Numbered from the stretch's first letter, positions 16,027 through 23,141 are shown. The stretch is DNA of 64,000 bases from Archaeoglobaceae archaeon (GCA_038734275.1 JAVYOO010000003.1:62001-126000); one strand, 5' to 3'. Made by a program: numbers and translations. The notes: generated by a model from the letters alone, not told the origin.

Positions 16027-16080
16027 CCGCGTGCTACGAAGTGAGGAACTCGCAGAGAGCCACGAAGGAGCGAACGCCAA
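16027..16080. repeat. Inter-module repeat, copy 2
   Basis: CCGCGTGCTACGAAGTGAG at the left and GAGCGAACGCCAA at the right. It lies directly before module 1, and its downstream 90 bases are also conserved before module 3. Confidence 0.65.
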
Positions 16081-16123
16081 ATTCGTAATTTCCTACCCTT
16101 TAGACTTAACCCAAGAAAGAATA

Positions 16124-16169
16124 AAAAGTTAAGCGAAACCTATTTCTATTTTCAAAGCAAACTAAATCT
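16124..16169 (+). promoter_or_regulatory. Conserved upstream box of toxin-antitoxin module 1
   Basis: A 46-base block runs from AAAAAGTTAAGCGAAACC to the base before the antitoxin ATG and is nearly identical in modules 1-3, slightly changed in 4 and 5. It contains a pyrimidine-rich CCTATTTCTATTTT segment about 20-30 bases before the ATG, where an archaeal TATA box would sit, and no ribosome binding site. It is probably the promoter, and possibly also the operator for autoregulation. Confidence 0.6.
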
Positions 16170-16364
16170 ATGCCTAAAATAATTGAAGCAATCTACGAAG
16201 ACGGAGTATTCAAACCATTGGAGAAGGTTGAGCTAAAGGATGGTGAGAAAGCAAAAATCATCTTAGGTTCCATAGCGGAAAGAACATTTGGCATTCTCAA
16301 GGCAAGCGAAGAAGATATAGAGAGAGCATTAGAGGAATTAGAAAATGAATGGGGTTTTTGTTGA
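16170..16364 (+). CDS. Module 1 antitoxin (AF2212-like, DUF104/UPF0165)
   Basis: A 64-residue antitoxin. The N-terminal [20 protein letters not shown]...DGEK half is the beta-strand DNA-binding or dimerisation part typical of the AF2212-like family; the C-terminal half ([20 protein letters not shown]) is a charged helix expected to wrap the toxin. It overlaps its toxin gene by 20 bases, giving translational coupling. The N-terminal half is shared with the other four antitoxins, while the C-terminal half is unique to this module. Confidence 0.88.
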   Translation: MPKIIEAIYEDGVFKPLEKVELKDGEKAKIILGSIAERTFGILKASEEDIERALEELENEWGFC

Positions 16365-16773
16365 TACGAATGTGCTGATTAGACATCTCTCAGGAGACAA
16401 AAGAGCTAAAAAAGTTGTTGAGAAGGTTGAAATGGGTGAAATAGACGGCTATATAAATCAAGTGGTTGTTTCCGAGCTCATACATGTGTATTTGAGGTTA
16501 TTTACCGGAAGAAATTCGGCTTATCTTAAAAAGAATCCAGAAGTGATAAAGGCTGTAAACTTGGAACCAGTTTATGATCTTTTGAATATTTTCAATGAGT
16601 TGAGTTCTTCGGAAATTATTTCAAGGGTTTCAAAGGAGCTCATTATGAAGTATGGGCTTCTTCCAAACGACGCTTTAATAGCTGCAACCTGCAGGCATTA
16701 TGGAATCAGGAAAATAGCCACCTTCGACGAGGATTTTAAAAGAGTAGATTTCCTCGAGGTTTTGGAGCTTTAA
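16345..16773 (+). CDS. Module 1 PIN-domain toxin (VapC type)
   Basis: A 142-residue PIN nuclease. The four acidic active-site positions are present: D in 'FVDTNVLI' (residue 7), E in 'VVSELIH' (residue 44), D in '[11 protein letters not shown]' near residue 109 and D in '[10 protein letters not shown]' near residue 128. VapC relatives cleave tRNA or rRNA. The final 38 residues, from LLPNDAL to FLEVLEL, are shared with toxins 2, 3 and 5, whereas the first 100 residues are not alignable closely. It begins 20 bases before the antitoxin stop. Confidence 0.9.
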   Translation: MNGVFVDTNVLIRHLSGDKRAKKVVEKVEMGEIDGYINQVVVSELIHVYLRLFTGRNSAYLKKNPEVIKAVNLEPVYDLLNIFNELSSSEIISRVSKELIMKYGLLPNDALIAATCRHYGIRKIATFDEDFKRVDFLEVLEL

Positions 16774-16846
16774 TTTCTTTAGCTCGACCCATCAATGAAC
16801 TCTTGCAATTCCTAAGTTTCTCTTTTTAATCGCTCAGCGAAGGCTG

Positions 16847-16892
16847 AAAAGTTAAGCGAAACCTATTTCTATTTTCAAAGCAAACTAAATCT
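16847..16892 (+). promoter_or_regulatory. Conserved upstream box of module 2
   Basis: Almost base-for-base identical to the module 1 box, ending directly at the antitoxin ATG. Unlike modules 1, 3 and 5 it is not preceded by a recognisable inter-module repeat; the sequence before it contains CGCTCAGCGAAGGCTGA, a small imperfect inverted repeat. Confidence 0.6.
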
Positions 16893-17078
16893 ATGCCAAA
16901 AATCATCGAAGCGATCTACGAAGACGGAGTGTTCAAGCCACTGGAGAAGGTTGATTTGAAGGAAGGGGAAAGAGTTAAAATAAGGATTGGAAATGTCGTA
17001 GAAAGAACAAAAGGGATAATCAAAGGGTGTGATGTGGATAAAATAATAAAGGAGGTTGAAAATGGAAGTTTTCTTTGA
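16893..17078 (+). CDS. Module 2 antitoxin (AF2212-like)
   Basis: A 61-residue antitoxin. The shared N-terminus ([26 protein letters not shown]) is followed by a module-specific tail ([23 protein letters not shown]). It overlaps the toxin gene by 17 bases, and an internal GGAGG at 17051-17055 serves as the toxin's ribosome binding site. Confidence 0.88.
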   Translation: MPKIIEAIYEDGVFKPLEKVDLKEGERVKIRIGNVVERTKGIIKGCDVDKIIKEVENGSFL

Positions 17079-17481
17079 TTCAAATGTTTTTCTGCACCAT
17101 TTAGCCAACACTCGTGAAGTTGCGAGCAAATTGCTTGAAGACGTTGAAAACGGCAAGATTACTGGATTTATCAACGACGTAGTAGTTTCTGAGGTCATTT
17201 ATGGATATCTGCGTGCCTTAACGAATTTAAAGCCTCATCAGCTTCAATCAAAACTATGCAAAATTGATTTCGATCTCAGCCCCATTAAGGACTTGCTCAG
17301 TTTGTTTCGAGTTCTTTCCTGCAGTTTCGGTGTGGAAGTTGCTGAAATCGTCGAGAAATACAAGCTGCTCCCGAATGACGCCTTAATCGCTGCGACTTGC
17401 AAGCATTATGGGATAAAAAAGATCGCTACTTTCGACGAAGACTTCAAGAGGGTAGATTTCCTCGAGGTTTTGGAGCTTTAG
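17062..17481 (+). CDS. Module 2 PIN-domain toxin (VapC type)
   Basis: A 139-residue PIN nuclease with acidic positions in 'VFFDSNVFL' (D6), 'VVSEVIYGY' (E near 44), '[11 protein letters not shown]' and '[10 protein letters not shown]'. The ATG at 17062 is 6 bases after GGAGG; a TTG two codons earlier is less likely. The last 38 residues are the common C-terminus. At the DNA level many third codon positions in that block differ from modules 1 and 3, yet the protein is conserved. Confidence 0.9.
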   Translation: MEVFFDSNVFLHHLANTREVASKLLEDVENGKITGFINDVVVSEVIYGYLRALTNLKPHQLQSKLCKIDFDLSPIKDLLSLFRVLSCSFGVEVAEIVEKYKLLPNDALIAATCKHYGIKKIATFDEDFKRVDFLEVLEL

Positions 17482-17498
17482 AATTTATTTTCATTAAT

Positions 17499-17550
17499 CC
17501 ACGTGCTACGAAGTGAGCAATCTGAAGGATAGCGAAGCGGCGAACGCAAC
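17499..17550. repeat. Inter-module repeat, copy 3
   Basis: CCACGTGCTACGAAGTGAG at the left and GGCGAACGCAAC at the right. The next 85 bases up to the module 3 antitoxin also match the region before module 1, showing that element and promoter were duplicated as one piece. Confidence 0.65.
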
Positions 17551-17589
17551 TTCTTGTAATTCTATCCTTTAGACCACCCAGAAAGAATG

Positions 17590-17635
17590 AAAAGTTAAGC
17601 GAAACCTATTTCTATTCTTAAAACAAACTAAATCT
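17590..17635 (+). promoter_or_regulatory. Conserved upstream box of module 3
   Basis: The same AAAAGTTAAGCGAAACCTATTT-type block as modules 1 and 2, with TTCTTAAAACAAACTAAATCT before the ATG. It is the presumed promoter or operator. Confidence 0.6.
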
Positions 17636-17830
17636 ATGCCTAAAATAATCGAAGCAATTTACGAAAACGGAGTATTCAAGCCATTGGAGAAGGTTGACTT
17701 GAAGAATGGAGAGAAGGTGAAGCTAAAGATAAGTAAAGGTGTAGCCAGAAAAGTAGCGGGGATTTTAAAAGCTACAGATGAAGAAGTAAAAAAAGCGTTC
17801 GAAATGGTTGAGCATAAGAGTATTTATTGA
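17636..17830 (+). CDS. Module 3 antitoxin (AF2212-like)
   Basis: A 64-residue antitoxin with the shared N-terminus ([26 protein letters not shown]) and its own C-terminal helix (RKVAGILKATDEEVKKAFEMVEHKSIY). It overlaps the toxin gene by 23 bases. 'GILKATDEE' resembles the 'GILKASEED' of module 1, so tails 1 and 3 are more closely related to each other than to 2, 4 or 5. Confidence 0.88.
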   Translation: MPKIIEAIYENGVFKPLEKVDLKNGEKVKLKISKGVARKVAGILKATDEEVKKAFEMVEHKSIY

Positions 17831-18239
17831 CTCGAACGTAATAATAGATCTTCTGAGGGGAAAGGATAAAGTTGTGAACTTTTTTGAGCTAATAGATTCT
17901 GAAGAGATCGTTGGTTTTACAAACAAGATCGTATTTTTGGAAACAATTCATGTGTATTTGATACTCAAAACCGGAAAAGGTCCAAAAGAGCTAAGAAAAA
18001 ACCGCGGATTTATCAAAGAGGTTTCACTCTCCCCGATACTGGAAGTCTTTGAAATCATGGAGATCCTTCCAATCGATTCAATTTCGAACGAGGAAATTTC
18101 CAGAATTGTAAATATTTACGGTTTACTTCCCAACGACGCTTTAATAGCTGCAACTTGCGAGCATTATGGAATAAGGAAAATAGCTACCTTCGACGAGGAT
18201 TTTAAAAGAGTAGATTTCCTCGAGGTTTTAGAACTTTGA
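17808..18239 (+). CDS. Module 3 PIN-domain toxin (VapC type)
   Basis: A 143-residue PIN nuclease starting at a TTG inside the antitoxin gene. Active-site acids: D in 'VFIDSNVII', E in 'VFLETIHVYL', then D in '[11 protein letters not shown]' and D in '[10 protein letters not shown]'. The common C-terminus is present. The residue pattern of the central part ('LILKTGKGPKELRKNRGFIKEVSLSP') echoes module 1 ('[26 protein letters not shown]'), showing that toxins 1 and 3 are sister copies. Confidence 0.9.
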   Translation: MSIRVFIDSNVIIDLLRGKDKVVNFFELIDSEEIVGFTNKIVFLETIHVYLILKTGKGPKELRKNRGFIKEVSLSPILEVFEIMEILPIDSISNEEISRIVNIYGLLPNDALIAATCEHYGIRKIATFDEDFKRVDFLEVLEL

Positions 18240-18245
18240 GTTATT

Positions 18246-18270
18246 GCATGCTACAAGGTAGTGAAGACCA
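18246..18270. repeat. Inter-module repeat, copy 4 (eroded)
   Basis: GCATGCTACAAGGTAGTGAAGACCAA retains only the left part of the repeat (GTGCTACGAAGTGAG in other copies). The right part is not recognisable. Confidence 0.35.
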
Positions 18271-18327
18271 AATTCTACTATTCGTTTAAGTAAGCTCAAC
18301 GAAGTTTAGAATTTCAAAGTTTAGAAG

Positions 18328-18373
18328 ACAAACCAATCGAAATCTATTTCTATTCTTAAAGCAAACTAAATTC
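18328..18373 (+). promoter_or_regulatory. Conserved upstream box of module 4
   Basis: A diverged copy (CAATCGAAATCTATTTCTATTCTTAAAGCAAACTAAATTC) ending at the antitoxin ATG. The AAAGCAAACTAAAT core is unchanged. Confidence 0.55.
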
Positions 18374-18553
18374 ATGCCAAAAATAATTGAAGCGATCTAC
18401 GAAGATGGAGTGTTCAAGCCATTGGAAAAGGTGGAATTGAAGGAAGGCGAGAAGGTGAAGGTTATAGCTGGAGATTTGGTTGGAAGGCTAAAAAGATATA
18501 GAACAAAGGTAGATAAGGACTTGGTTTTAGAATTTATTTCAGAGAGAAGATGA
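18374..18553 (+). CDS. Module 4 antitoxin (AF2212-like, 59 residues)
   Basis: A 59-residue antitoxin that is easily missed because of its length. The N-terminus [30 protein letters not shown] is the common block. The tail ([27 protein letters not shown]) is unlike those of the other modules, which fits its pairing with a different toxin class. It overlaps its toxin by ATGA. Confidence 0.85.
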   Translation: MPKIIEAIYEDGVFKPLEKVELKEGEKVKVIAGDLVGRLKRYRTKVDKDLVLEFISERR

Positions 18554-18984
18554 AACTAACGATCGATACTTCGGTTTTTGCGGATTTCATCCTTGAATTC
18601 GACGAGAAAAGAACCAAAAAAGCTGAAAAGATACTTGAAATAGCCAAGGAAATTTTAAATCCAAAGTTGTTCAAAGTCGAGCTGGCATGTATTCTTGCAA
18701 GAAGATTTCATTCAGAGAAGGTCGAAAAGATAATTTCTGAAATTCTATATGAGATAGCATTATTCGACAATCCCGATGAAATCGCTTATCAAATAGCGCT
18801 GAATACTGGCTGTAGAGCAATCGACGCTTACTTCATCGCAACTGCAAAGCTAACAAATTCAATTCTCATCACGAACGACAGAATCATGGCGCAGAATGCT
18901 AAAAAGTATGGAATTGAAGCTTATTATTTGCTAGAAGAATTCGATAAGGCGATTGAAAGGATTTCCGGGTTTAAAAGCTTATAA
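18550..18984 (+). CDS. Module 4 PIN-domain toxin, divergent class
   Basis: A 144-residue PIN nuclease: D in 'TIDTSVFAD', E in '[11 protein letters not shown]', D in '[13 protein letters not shown]' and D/N in 'ILITNDRIM' form the usual acidic set. It lacks the LLPNDAL...FLEVLEL C-terminus of toxins 1, 2, 3 and 5 and ends instead in a longer '[21 protein letters not shown]' helix, so it belongs to another PIN subgroup placed behind the common antitoxin start. ATGA coupling with the antitoxin. Confidence 0.9.
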   Translation: MKLTIDTSVFADFILEFDEKRTKKAEKILEIAKEILNPKLFKVELACILARRFHSEKVEKIISEILYEIALFDNPDEIAYQIALNTGCRAIDAYFIATAKLTNSILITNDRIMAQNAKKYGIEAYYLLEEFDKAIERISGFKSL

Positions 18985-19033
18985 AATCGAGAATTGAAGC
19001 AATTTTTCCCTATAACGAACTATTTTGAGCTAA

Positions 19034-19084
19034 TCCGCGCTAAGAAATGAGCAATCCAAGAAGTTGCAGAGTAGCGAACGCCAA
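19034..19084. repeat. Inter-module repeat, copy 5
   Basis: TCCGCGCTAAGAAATGAGCAAT at the left and GTAGCGAACGCCAA at the right match the ends of copies 1-3 with several changes. It lies in the 186-base gap between modules 4 and 5. Confidence 0.55.
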
Positions 19085-19124
19085 TTTATTTTTTCTGTTT
19101 GCTATAATGCTCTAACAGAAGCAA

Positions 19125-19170
19125 AAATTTCAATCGAAACTTATTTCTATTTCCAAAGCTAACCAAATCT
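19125..19170 (+). promoter_or_regulatory. Conserved upstream box of module 5
   Basis: CAATCGAAACTTATTTCTATTTCCAAAGCTAACCAAATCT directly precedes the ATG: a diverged member of the box family with the pyrimidine-rich segment retained. Confidence 0.55.
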
Positions 19171-19365
19171 ATGCCTAAAATAATTGAAGCTATCTACGAA
19201 GATGGAGTATTCAAGCCATTGGAGAAAGTTGATTTGAGAAGGGGGCAGAGGATAAAGATTGTAATTCATGGAGATAAGAAGGAGATTATAAGAAAATACA
19301 GAGGTCTGCTTGGAAGGGCTGATGCTGGAGAGTTGAAAAATTACGAGGAGGAAGCGATCCTTTGA
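19171..19365 (+). CDS. Module 5 antitoxin (AF2212-like)
   Basis: A 64-residue antitoxin with an intact common N-terminus and a module-specific tail ([32 protein letters not shown]). Its toxin is interrupted by a stop codon while the antitoxin is complete. If still expressed it may neutralise homologous toxins elsewhere. Confidence 0.85.
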   Translation: MPKIIEAIYEDGVFKPLEKVDLRRGQRIKIVIHGDKKEIIRKYRGLLGRADAGELKNYEEEAIL

Positions 19366-19808
19366 TAATCGACACAAATATTTTCTACAATTTTCTATTT
19401 GAAACGGATTTAACAGACAGAGCTGAAAAAGTCTTTGAAACTGAAGAACCGTTGTTCATAACTTTCACCATTTGGAACGAGACCACTTATATTATTTCAA
19501 GGAAAATCGCAGAAAAGAAATTTGGTATAAGATCCTACACGAACTTCAGAGAGTTGATAGCAAAACAAGGCTACGGTTAATGCAAAAAAGAGCTCGGAGA
19601 TTTCGAAAAGCTCATACAGGAGTTTGAAATTGCTATCCTAAAGGACTATCAAAACATTTCAGAATTGCAGGAGCTAATGGATCGCTATCGATTACTGCCT
19701 AATGACGCTTTAATCGCTGCGACATGCAAGCATTACGGAATAAGGAAAATAGCAACCTTCGACGAAGACTTCAAGAAGGTTGATTTCCTCGAGGTTTTAG
19801 AGCTTTAA
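19362..19808 (+). pseudogene. Module 5 PIN-domain toxin, broken by one in-frame stop
   Basis: The frame starts at a TTG overlapping the antitoxin stop. It reads '[11 protein letters not shown]' (first active-site Asp), 'TIWNETTYII' (Glu), then meets TAA at 19578-19580. Beyond it the same frame stays open for 75 codons and ends with the common [11 protein letters not shown]...FLEVLEL block and TAA at 19806-19808. A single substitution (or sequencing error) therefore separates it from a 148-residue toxin. The 72-residue product would lack the last two catalytic acids. Confidence 0.85.
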
Positions 19809-19857
19809 ATTCTTTAGCTCCAGTTTAATATTAAAATTTTTAAAAAATATAAATAAT

Positions 19858-21183
19858 TCAGAACTTAATCAATCCACCAAGATAGAGGAAGTAAATCGCA
19901 AATACGATGGCGAGAGCGAGCATCAGCGGATGGATTTCTCTGAATCTGCCTGAGAGAATCTTTAAAGCCACGTAGCTTATGAAACCCACGCCAATACCGT
20001 CTGCAATTGAGTATGTGAACGGAATTGTCACGAGAACTGCAAATGCTGGCAGAGCTTCAGTCAAATCGCTGAAGTCTATGTCCCGAATGACGGTTAGCAT
20101 AAGAAAACCAACGAGAATCAATGCGGGAGCGGTTGCTGCAGAAGGAATTATTGCTGCGATTGGCGAAACGAATAAGCCCACTAATATAAACAGAAGCCCT
20201 ACAACCAGAGCGGTCATTCCTGTTCTTCCGCCCTCCTCAATACCCGCTGCGCTCTCAATGTAGGTGGTGACAGTTGAAGTTCCGAGCAATGCTCCAAAGC
20301 TTGTGCCAAATGCGTCGGTCATCAGGATCTTTTCGCTGTCTGGAATGCTCCCGTCTTTTCTCATGAATCCCGCCTTTGCACTCAATCCCGAGACTGTGCC
20401 AAGGGTGTCGAAGAAGTCCACCATGAAGAATGCAAATACAACACCAATCGCACCAATGCTCAGCAAACCAGCAAAGTCGAGCTGAAGGAATGTTTTGTCA
20501 AGCGTTGGTGGTGCTACAAGGCTTTCTGGCGCGGGAGCAACGCCTATTACTACAGCAACAGCGGTTGCAACGAGAATTGCTACGAGCAATGCTCCTGGAA
20601 TTCTACGAACCATCATCCCCGCTGCGATCAACAAGCCAAGGATTGCAATCCAGAACTCTGCTTTGGTAAAATTCTCAGTTCCAAGAGCAACGAGTGTTGC
20701 GGGATTGTATACAACGATTCCCGCAGCTTTCAAGCCAATAAGCGTGAGGAACAGCCCTATTCCAGCGCCTATTGCGTATTTCTGCGAGACTGGAATAGCG
20801 TTTATCACCGCGGTTCTGAACTTCGTCAAAGTCAGGATCATGAATATAATTCCTTCGACGAACACAGCAGCCAAAGCGACTTGCCACGGATAGCCCATGC
20901 CTATAACCACGCCATAGGCAAAGTAGGCGTTAAGCCCCATGCCCGGTGCCAAGGCAAAGGGTTTGTTTGCGTATAAAGCCATTATTATTGTTGCAATTCC
21001 CGCGGCGAGAGCTGTTGCGGTTACAAGGCTCGGAATTGCTTCTTTGCCGATTGCATCGCTTAGAATTGCTGGATTTACGAAGATAATATAAGCCATCGTC
21101 ATAAAAGTCGTCAGGCCTGCAAACACTTCTGTTCTCATGTTCGTCTTGTATTCCTCAAATTTGAAATAGCCCGCAAGAGACAT
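19858..21183 (-). CDS. NCS2/AzgA-family purine (xanthine/guanine/hypoxanthine) permease
   Basis: A 441-residue protein with about 12-14 membrane segments. 'RTEVFAGLTTFMTMAYIIFVNP' near the N-terminus, 'GMGLNAYFAYGVVIGMG' near residue 85 and 'FFMVDFFDTLGTVSGLS' near residue 265 are hallmarks of the AzgA branch of nucleobase permeases, proton symporters that import purine bases. I chose the ATG at 21183: it matches the family N-terminus, and a TTTTTAATATTC box sits about 25-30 bases before it. A start 21 codons upstream would add an unusual tail. Confidence 0.92.
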   Translation of the reverse strand: MSLAGYFKFEEYKTNMRTEVFAGLTTFMTMAYIIFVNPAILSDAIGKEAIPSLVTATALAAGIATIIMALYANKPFALAPGMGLNAYFAYGVVIGMGYPWQVALAAVFVEGIIFMILTLTKFRTAVINAIPVSQKYAIGAGIGLFLTLIGLKAAGIVVYNPATLVALGTENFTKAEFWIAILGLLIAAGMMVRRIPGALLVAILVATAVAVVIGVAPAPESLVAPPTLDKTFLQLDFAGLLSIGAIGVVFAFFMVDFFDTLGTVSGLSAKAGFMRKDGSIPDSEKILMTDAFGTSFGALLGTSTVTTYIESAAGIEEGGRTGMTALVVGLLFILVGLFVSPIAAIIPSAATAPALILVGFLMLTVIRDIDFSDLTEALPAFAVLVTIPFTYSIADGIGVGFISYVALKILSGRFREIHPLMLALAIVFAIYFLYLGGLIKF

Positions 21184-21321
21184 GAATTGTGAAAAGAATT
21201 CGAATATTAAAAATTTTGCCAAAAAATGCTTGCCCATTGCTCTCAAAGGGCTATATTTGCGGTTAATAGGTAAAATTTACGCATTACGATAATTTTATAT
21301 CTTTCGAGGATTATGTGATTC

Positions 21322-21705
21322 GTGCGATATGTTTACTTCCTTCTATTGGTTGCGGGACTTGGAATCCTTGTGCTTGCCCTTCAGAATTCAGCTGAAGACA
21401 TGAATTCGGCTTGGTTAAGTTATGAAGATGCTGTAAAAAAATCAAATGAAACTGGAAAAATGCTCTTCATTTTTATTAGCTCCCCCACATGTCCCACTTG
21501 CGCAAAATTCAGGGAGTTTTTCTCACAAGAAGGCGTAATGGATAAAATTTCGAGCAAGTTTTTGCCAGTATACATTAAAGACCCTGCTCACTCCCCTGTG
21601 CCCGTGACAGCATTTCCGACATTTTGCGTTGGCTATCCAAACGATTTGGACTGCTTCTATTCTTCTTCTGGTGAGAATTTGCTGAAGAGACTTGGGGTGA
21701 GCTGA
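21322..21705 (+). CDS. Membrane-anchored thioredoxin-like protein
   Basis: A 127-residue protein: signal anchor (residues 3-20), then a thioredoxin-fold domain with the redox motif 'SSPTCPTCAKF' (CPTC) near residue 58 and the cis-Pro region 'VPVTAFPTFCVG' near residue 93. A compact extracytoplasmic disulfide reductase or isomerase is likely. The GTG start lies about 25 bases after TAATTTTATATC. The stop overlaps the egsA ATG, so the two may be co-transcribed without an obvious functional link. Confidence 0.8.
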   Translation: MRYVYFLLLVAGLGILVLALQNSAEDMNSAWLSYEDAVKKSNETGKMLFIFISSPTCPTCAKFREFFSQEGVMDKISSKFLPVYIKDPAHSPVPVTAFPTFCVGYPNDLDCFYSSSGENLLKRLGVS

Positions 21706-22745
21706 TGGAAGTCAAAATACCTTCTTACGTTTACATTCAGAAAAATGCGATCAACAAGCTGAGCAAGGTTCTCGATAGGTTGGATTCTGAGAACCCAATA
21801 ATGCTAACGGATTCGATCGTTAAAGAACTGGTGGCTGAAAAGGTCGGGAATATTTCCTTTATTGGAATCCACCTTGTTGAAAAAGCCACAATGCTTGAAG
21901 CGAGGGACATAGTTCTTAAAGTTGGCTATGGCGATGTGGATGCGGTTGTTGGGATAGGTGGTGGAAAAGTGCTCGATGTGGCAAAGGTAGTTGCTACAGA
22001 GCTGAATGCGGAATTTGTAAGCGTTCCCACCACTGCTTCGCATGACGGCATAGCTTCGCCAGTTGCAAGCTTTAAAGAGAACGGAAAGCCAATTTCGATA
22101 TCTACAAAGCCCCCTATAGCGGTCATTGCAGACACTGAGCTCATAAAAAGCTGTCCGAAGAGACTAATTCACTCTGGCTTTGGAGATCTAATCTCGAACA
22201 TCACTGCGGTGAAGGACTGGAGATTGGCAAGAGACCTGACTGGTGAGAGCTACAACGAAGTTGCGGTGGCAATTGCAAGCATGCCCGCACACTTAATGGT
22301 TAAAAAGGCAAAGGAGCAAGGTTTCAGACTTGAAGACGACATAGAGACTTTGCTTAGAGGATTGATTATGAGCGGAGTTGCCATAGCGATTGCGGGAAGC
22401 AGTAGACCCGCAAGCGGGGCGGAGCACAAGTTCAGCCACGCTTTAGACTACTTGGGCTTTGGTTCTGGGACTCATGGTGAGCAGGTTGGGCTTGGAACGA
22501 TCGTTTTTGAGTATTTTTACGAAAAAGCATACAATGATGGGGACTGGGGGCTAATTAGAGAATCTCTCAAAGCGGTAGGCGCACCAACAAAAGCTGAGGA
22601 GATCGGATTGAGCAAGGGGCAAGTGCTTGAAGCCCTAAGCTATGCAAAGAAGATTAGAAGAAAAAGATTTACGATTATTGAAGCTCTTAATCCGTCTAAA
22701 GAGGACTTTGAAAAAGCTTTAAGGGAAACGGAAGTAGTTGATTGA
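21705..22745 (+). CDS. egsA: sn-Glycerol-1-phosphate dehydrogenase
   Basis: A 346-residue enzyme of the iron-alcohol-dehydrogenase/AraM-like fold that makes sn-glycerol-1-phosphate from dihydroxyacetone phosphate, the archaeal lipid backbone. 'VDAVVGIGGGKVLDVAKVVA' (NAD(P) binding) near residue 80, 'VPTTASHDGIASPVAS' near residue 108, and metal-ligand His residues in 'EHKFSHALDYL' and 'GTHGEQVGLGT' near residues 245-265 are seen. Full length with a strong family match. Overlaps the thioredoxin-like gene by one base. Confidence 0.96.
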   Translation: MEVKIPSYVYIQKNAINKLSKVLDRLDSENPIMLTDSIVKELVAEKVGNISFIGIHLVEKATMLEARDIVLKVGYGDVDAVVGIGGGKVLDVAKVVATELNAEFVSVPTTASHDGIASPVASFKENGKPISISTKPPIAVIADTELIKSCPKRLIHSGFGDLISNITAVKDWRLARDLTGESYNEVAVAIASMPAHLMVKKAKEQGFRLEDDIETLLRGLIMSGVAIAIAGSSRPASGAEHKFSHALDYLGFGSGTHGEQVGLGTIVFEYFYEKAYNDGDWGLIRESLKAVGAPTKAEEIGLSKGQVLEALSYAKKIRRKRFTIIEALNPSKEDFEKALRETEVVD

Positions 22746-22841
22746 TCTGCTGAGAGCAAGTGATCAAAATCTTTTGGGAGTGTTTTAGTTTTGCAGGAAA
22801 AAGTTAAAATACAAATAGCAATTGGATTGATGGGGGTTTAA

Positions 22842-23129
22842 ATGAGCTGGAAGTCTCATGGTTTTAGATTCAAGTCTGGTAGAAAACTGAAAAAGAAGGT
22901 CAGAGAGAGGGGAATTAGCTTAAGAAAGTTTTTGCAGGATTTTGAAATAGGTCAAAAAGTAGTAATTGACATAGAGCCAGCATCACAAAAAGGAATGCCA
23001 CATCCACGATATCAGGGGAGAAGCGGAGTGGTGGTGGGTAAGAGAGGCAGGGCATTTCTTGTGCAGATAAAAGATGGAAGTAAGCTTAAAACGCTGATCT
23101 CTCGACCTGAACATCTAAAGAGTGCGTAG
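22842..23129 (+). CDS. rpl21e: 50S ribosomal protein L21e
   Basis: A 95-residue basic protein; 'KSGRKLKKKVRERG', 'MPHPRYQGRSGVVVGKRGRAFLVQIKDG' and 'ISRPEHLK' are characteristic of archaeal L21e. A TATA-like AAGTTAAAATAC is about 30 bases upstream. It leads the conserved archaeal order L21e-RpoF-DUF655. Confidence 0.96.
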   Translation: MSWKSHGFRFKSGRKLKKKVRERGISLRKFLQDFEIGQKVVIDIEPASQKGMPHPRYQGRSGVVVGKRGRAFLVQIKDGSKLKTLISRPEHLKSA

Positions 23130-23141
23130 AGGTCTGAAATA

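Larger units (their letters stand above)
15728..16123. other. Gene-free AT-rich spacer with repeat elements
   Basis: About 400 bases with no convincing gene. It contains a long imperfect hairpin (15911-15966) and two copies of the degenerate repeat that recurs between the toxin-antitoxin modules (15909-15972, 16027-16080). A 63-codon minus-strand open frame across the hairpin looks fortuitous. The stretch from 16027 to the module 1 start is closely related to 17499-17635. Confidence 0.6.

Noticed and set aside
15909-19084. Inter-module repeats as a CRISPR array
   Set aside because: Copies are 50-65 bases, degenerate in the middle, irregularly spaced by 0.1-1.5 kb and separated by genes; there are no spacers of constant length.
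16124-19808. Transposon origin of the toxin-antitoxin array
   Set aside because: No transposase, integrase or matching terminal inverted repeats were seen; tandem duplication explains the layout without one.
20495-20893. Plus-strand open frames inside the purine permease
   Set aside because: They are antisense shadows of a long, well-conserved membrane protein and show Thr/Ala/Ile-rich artefact composition.
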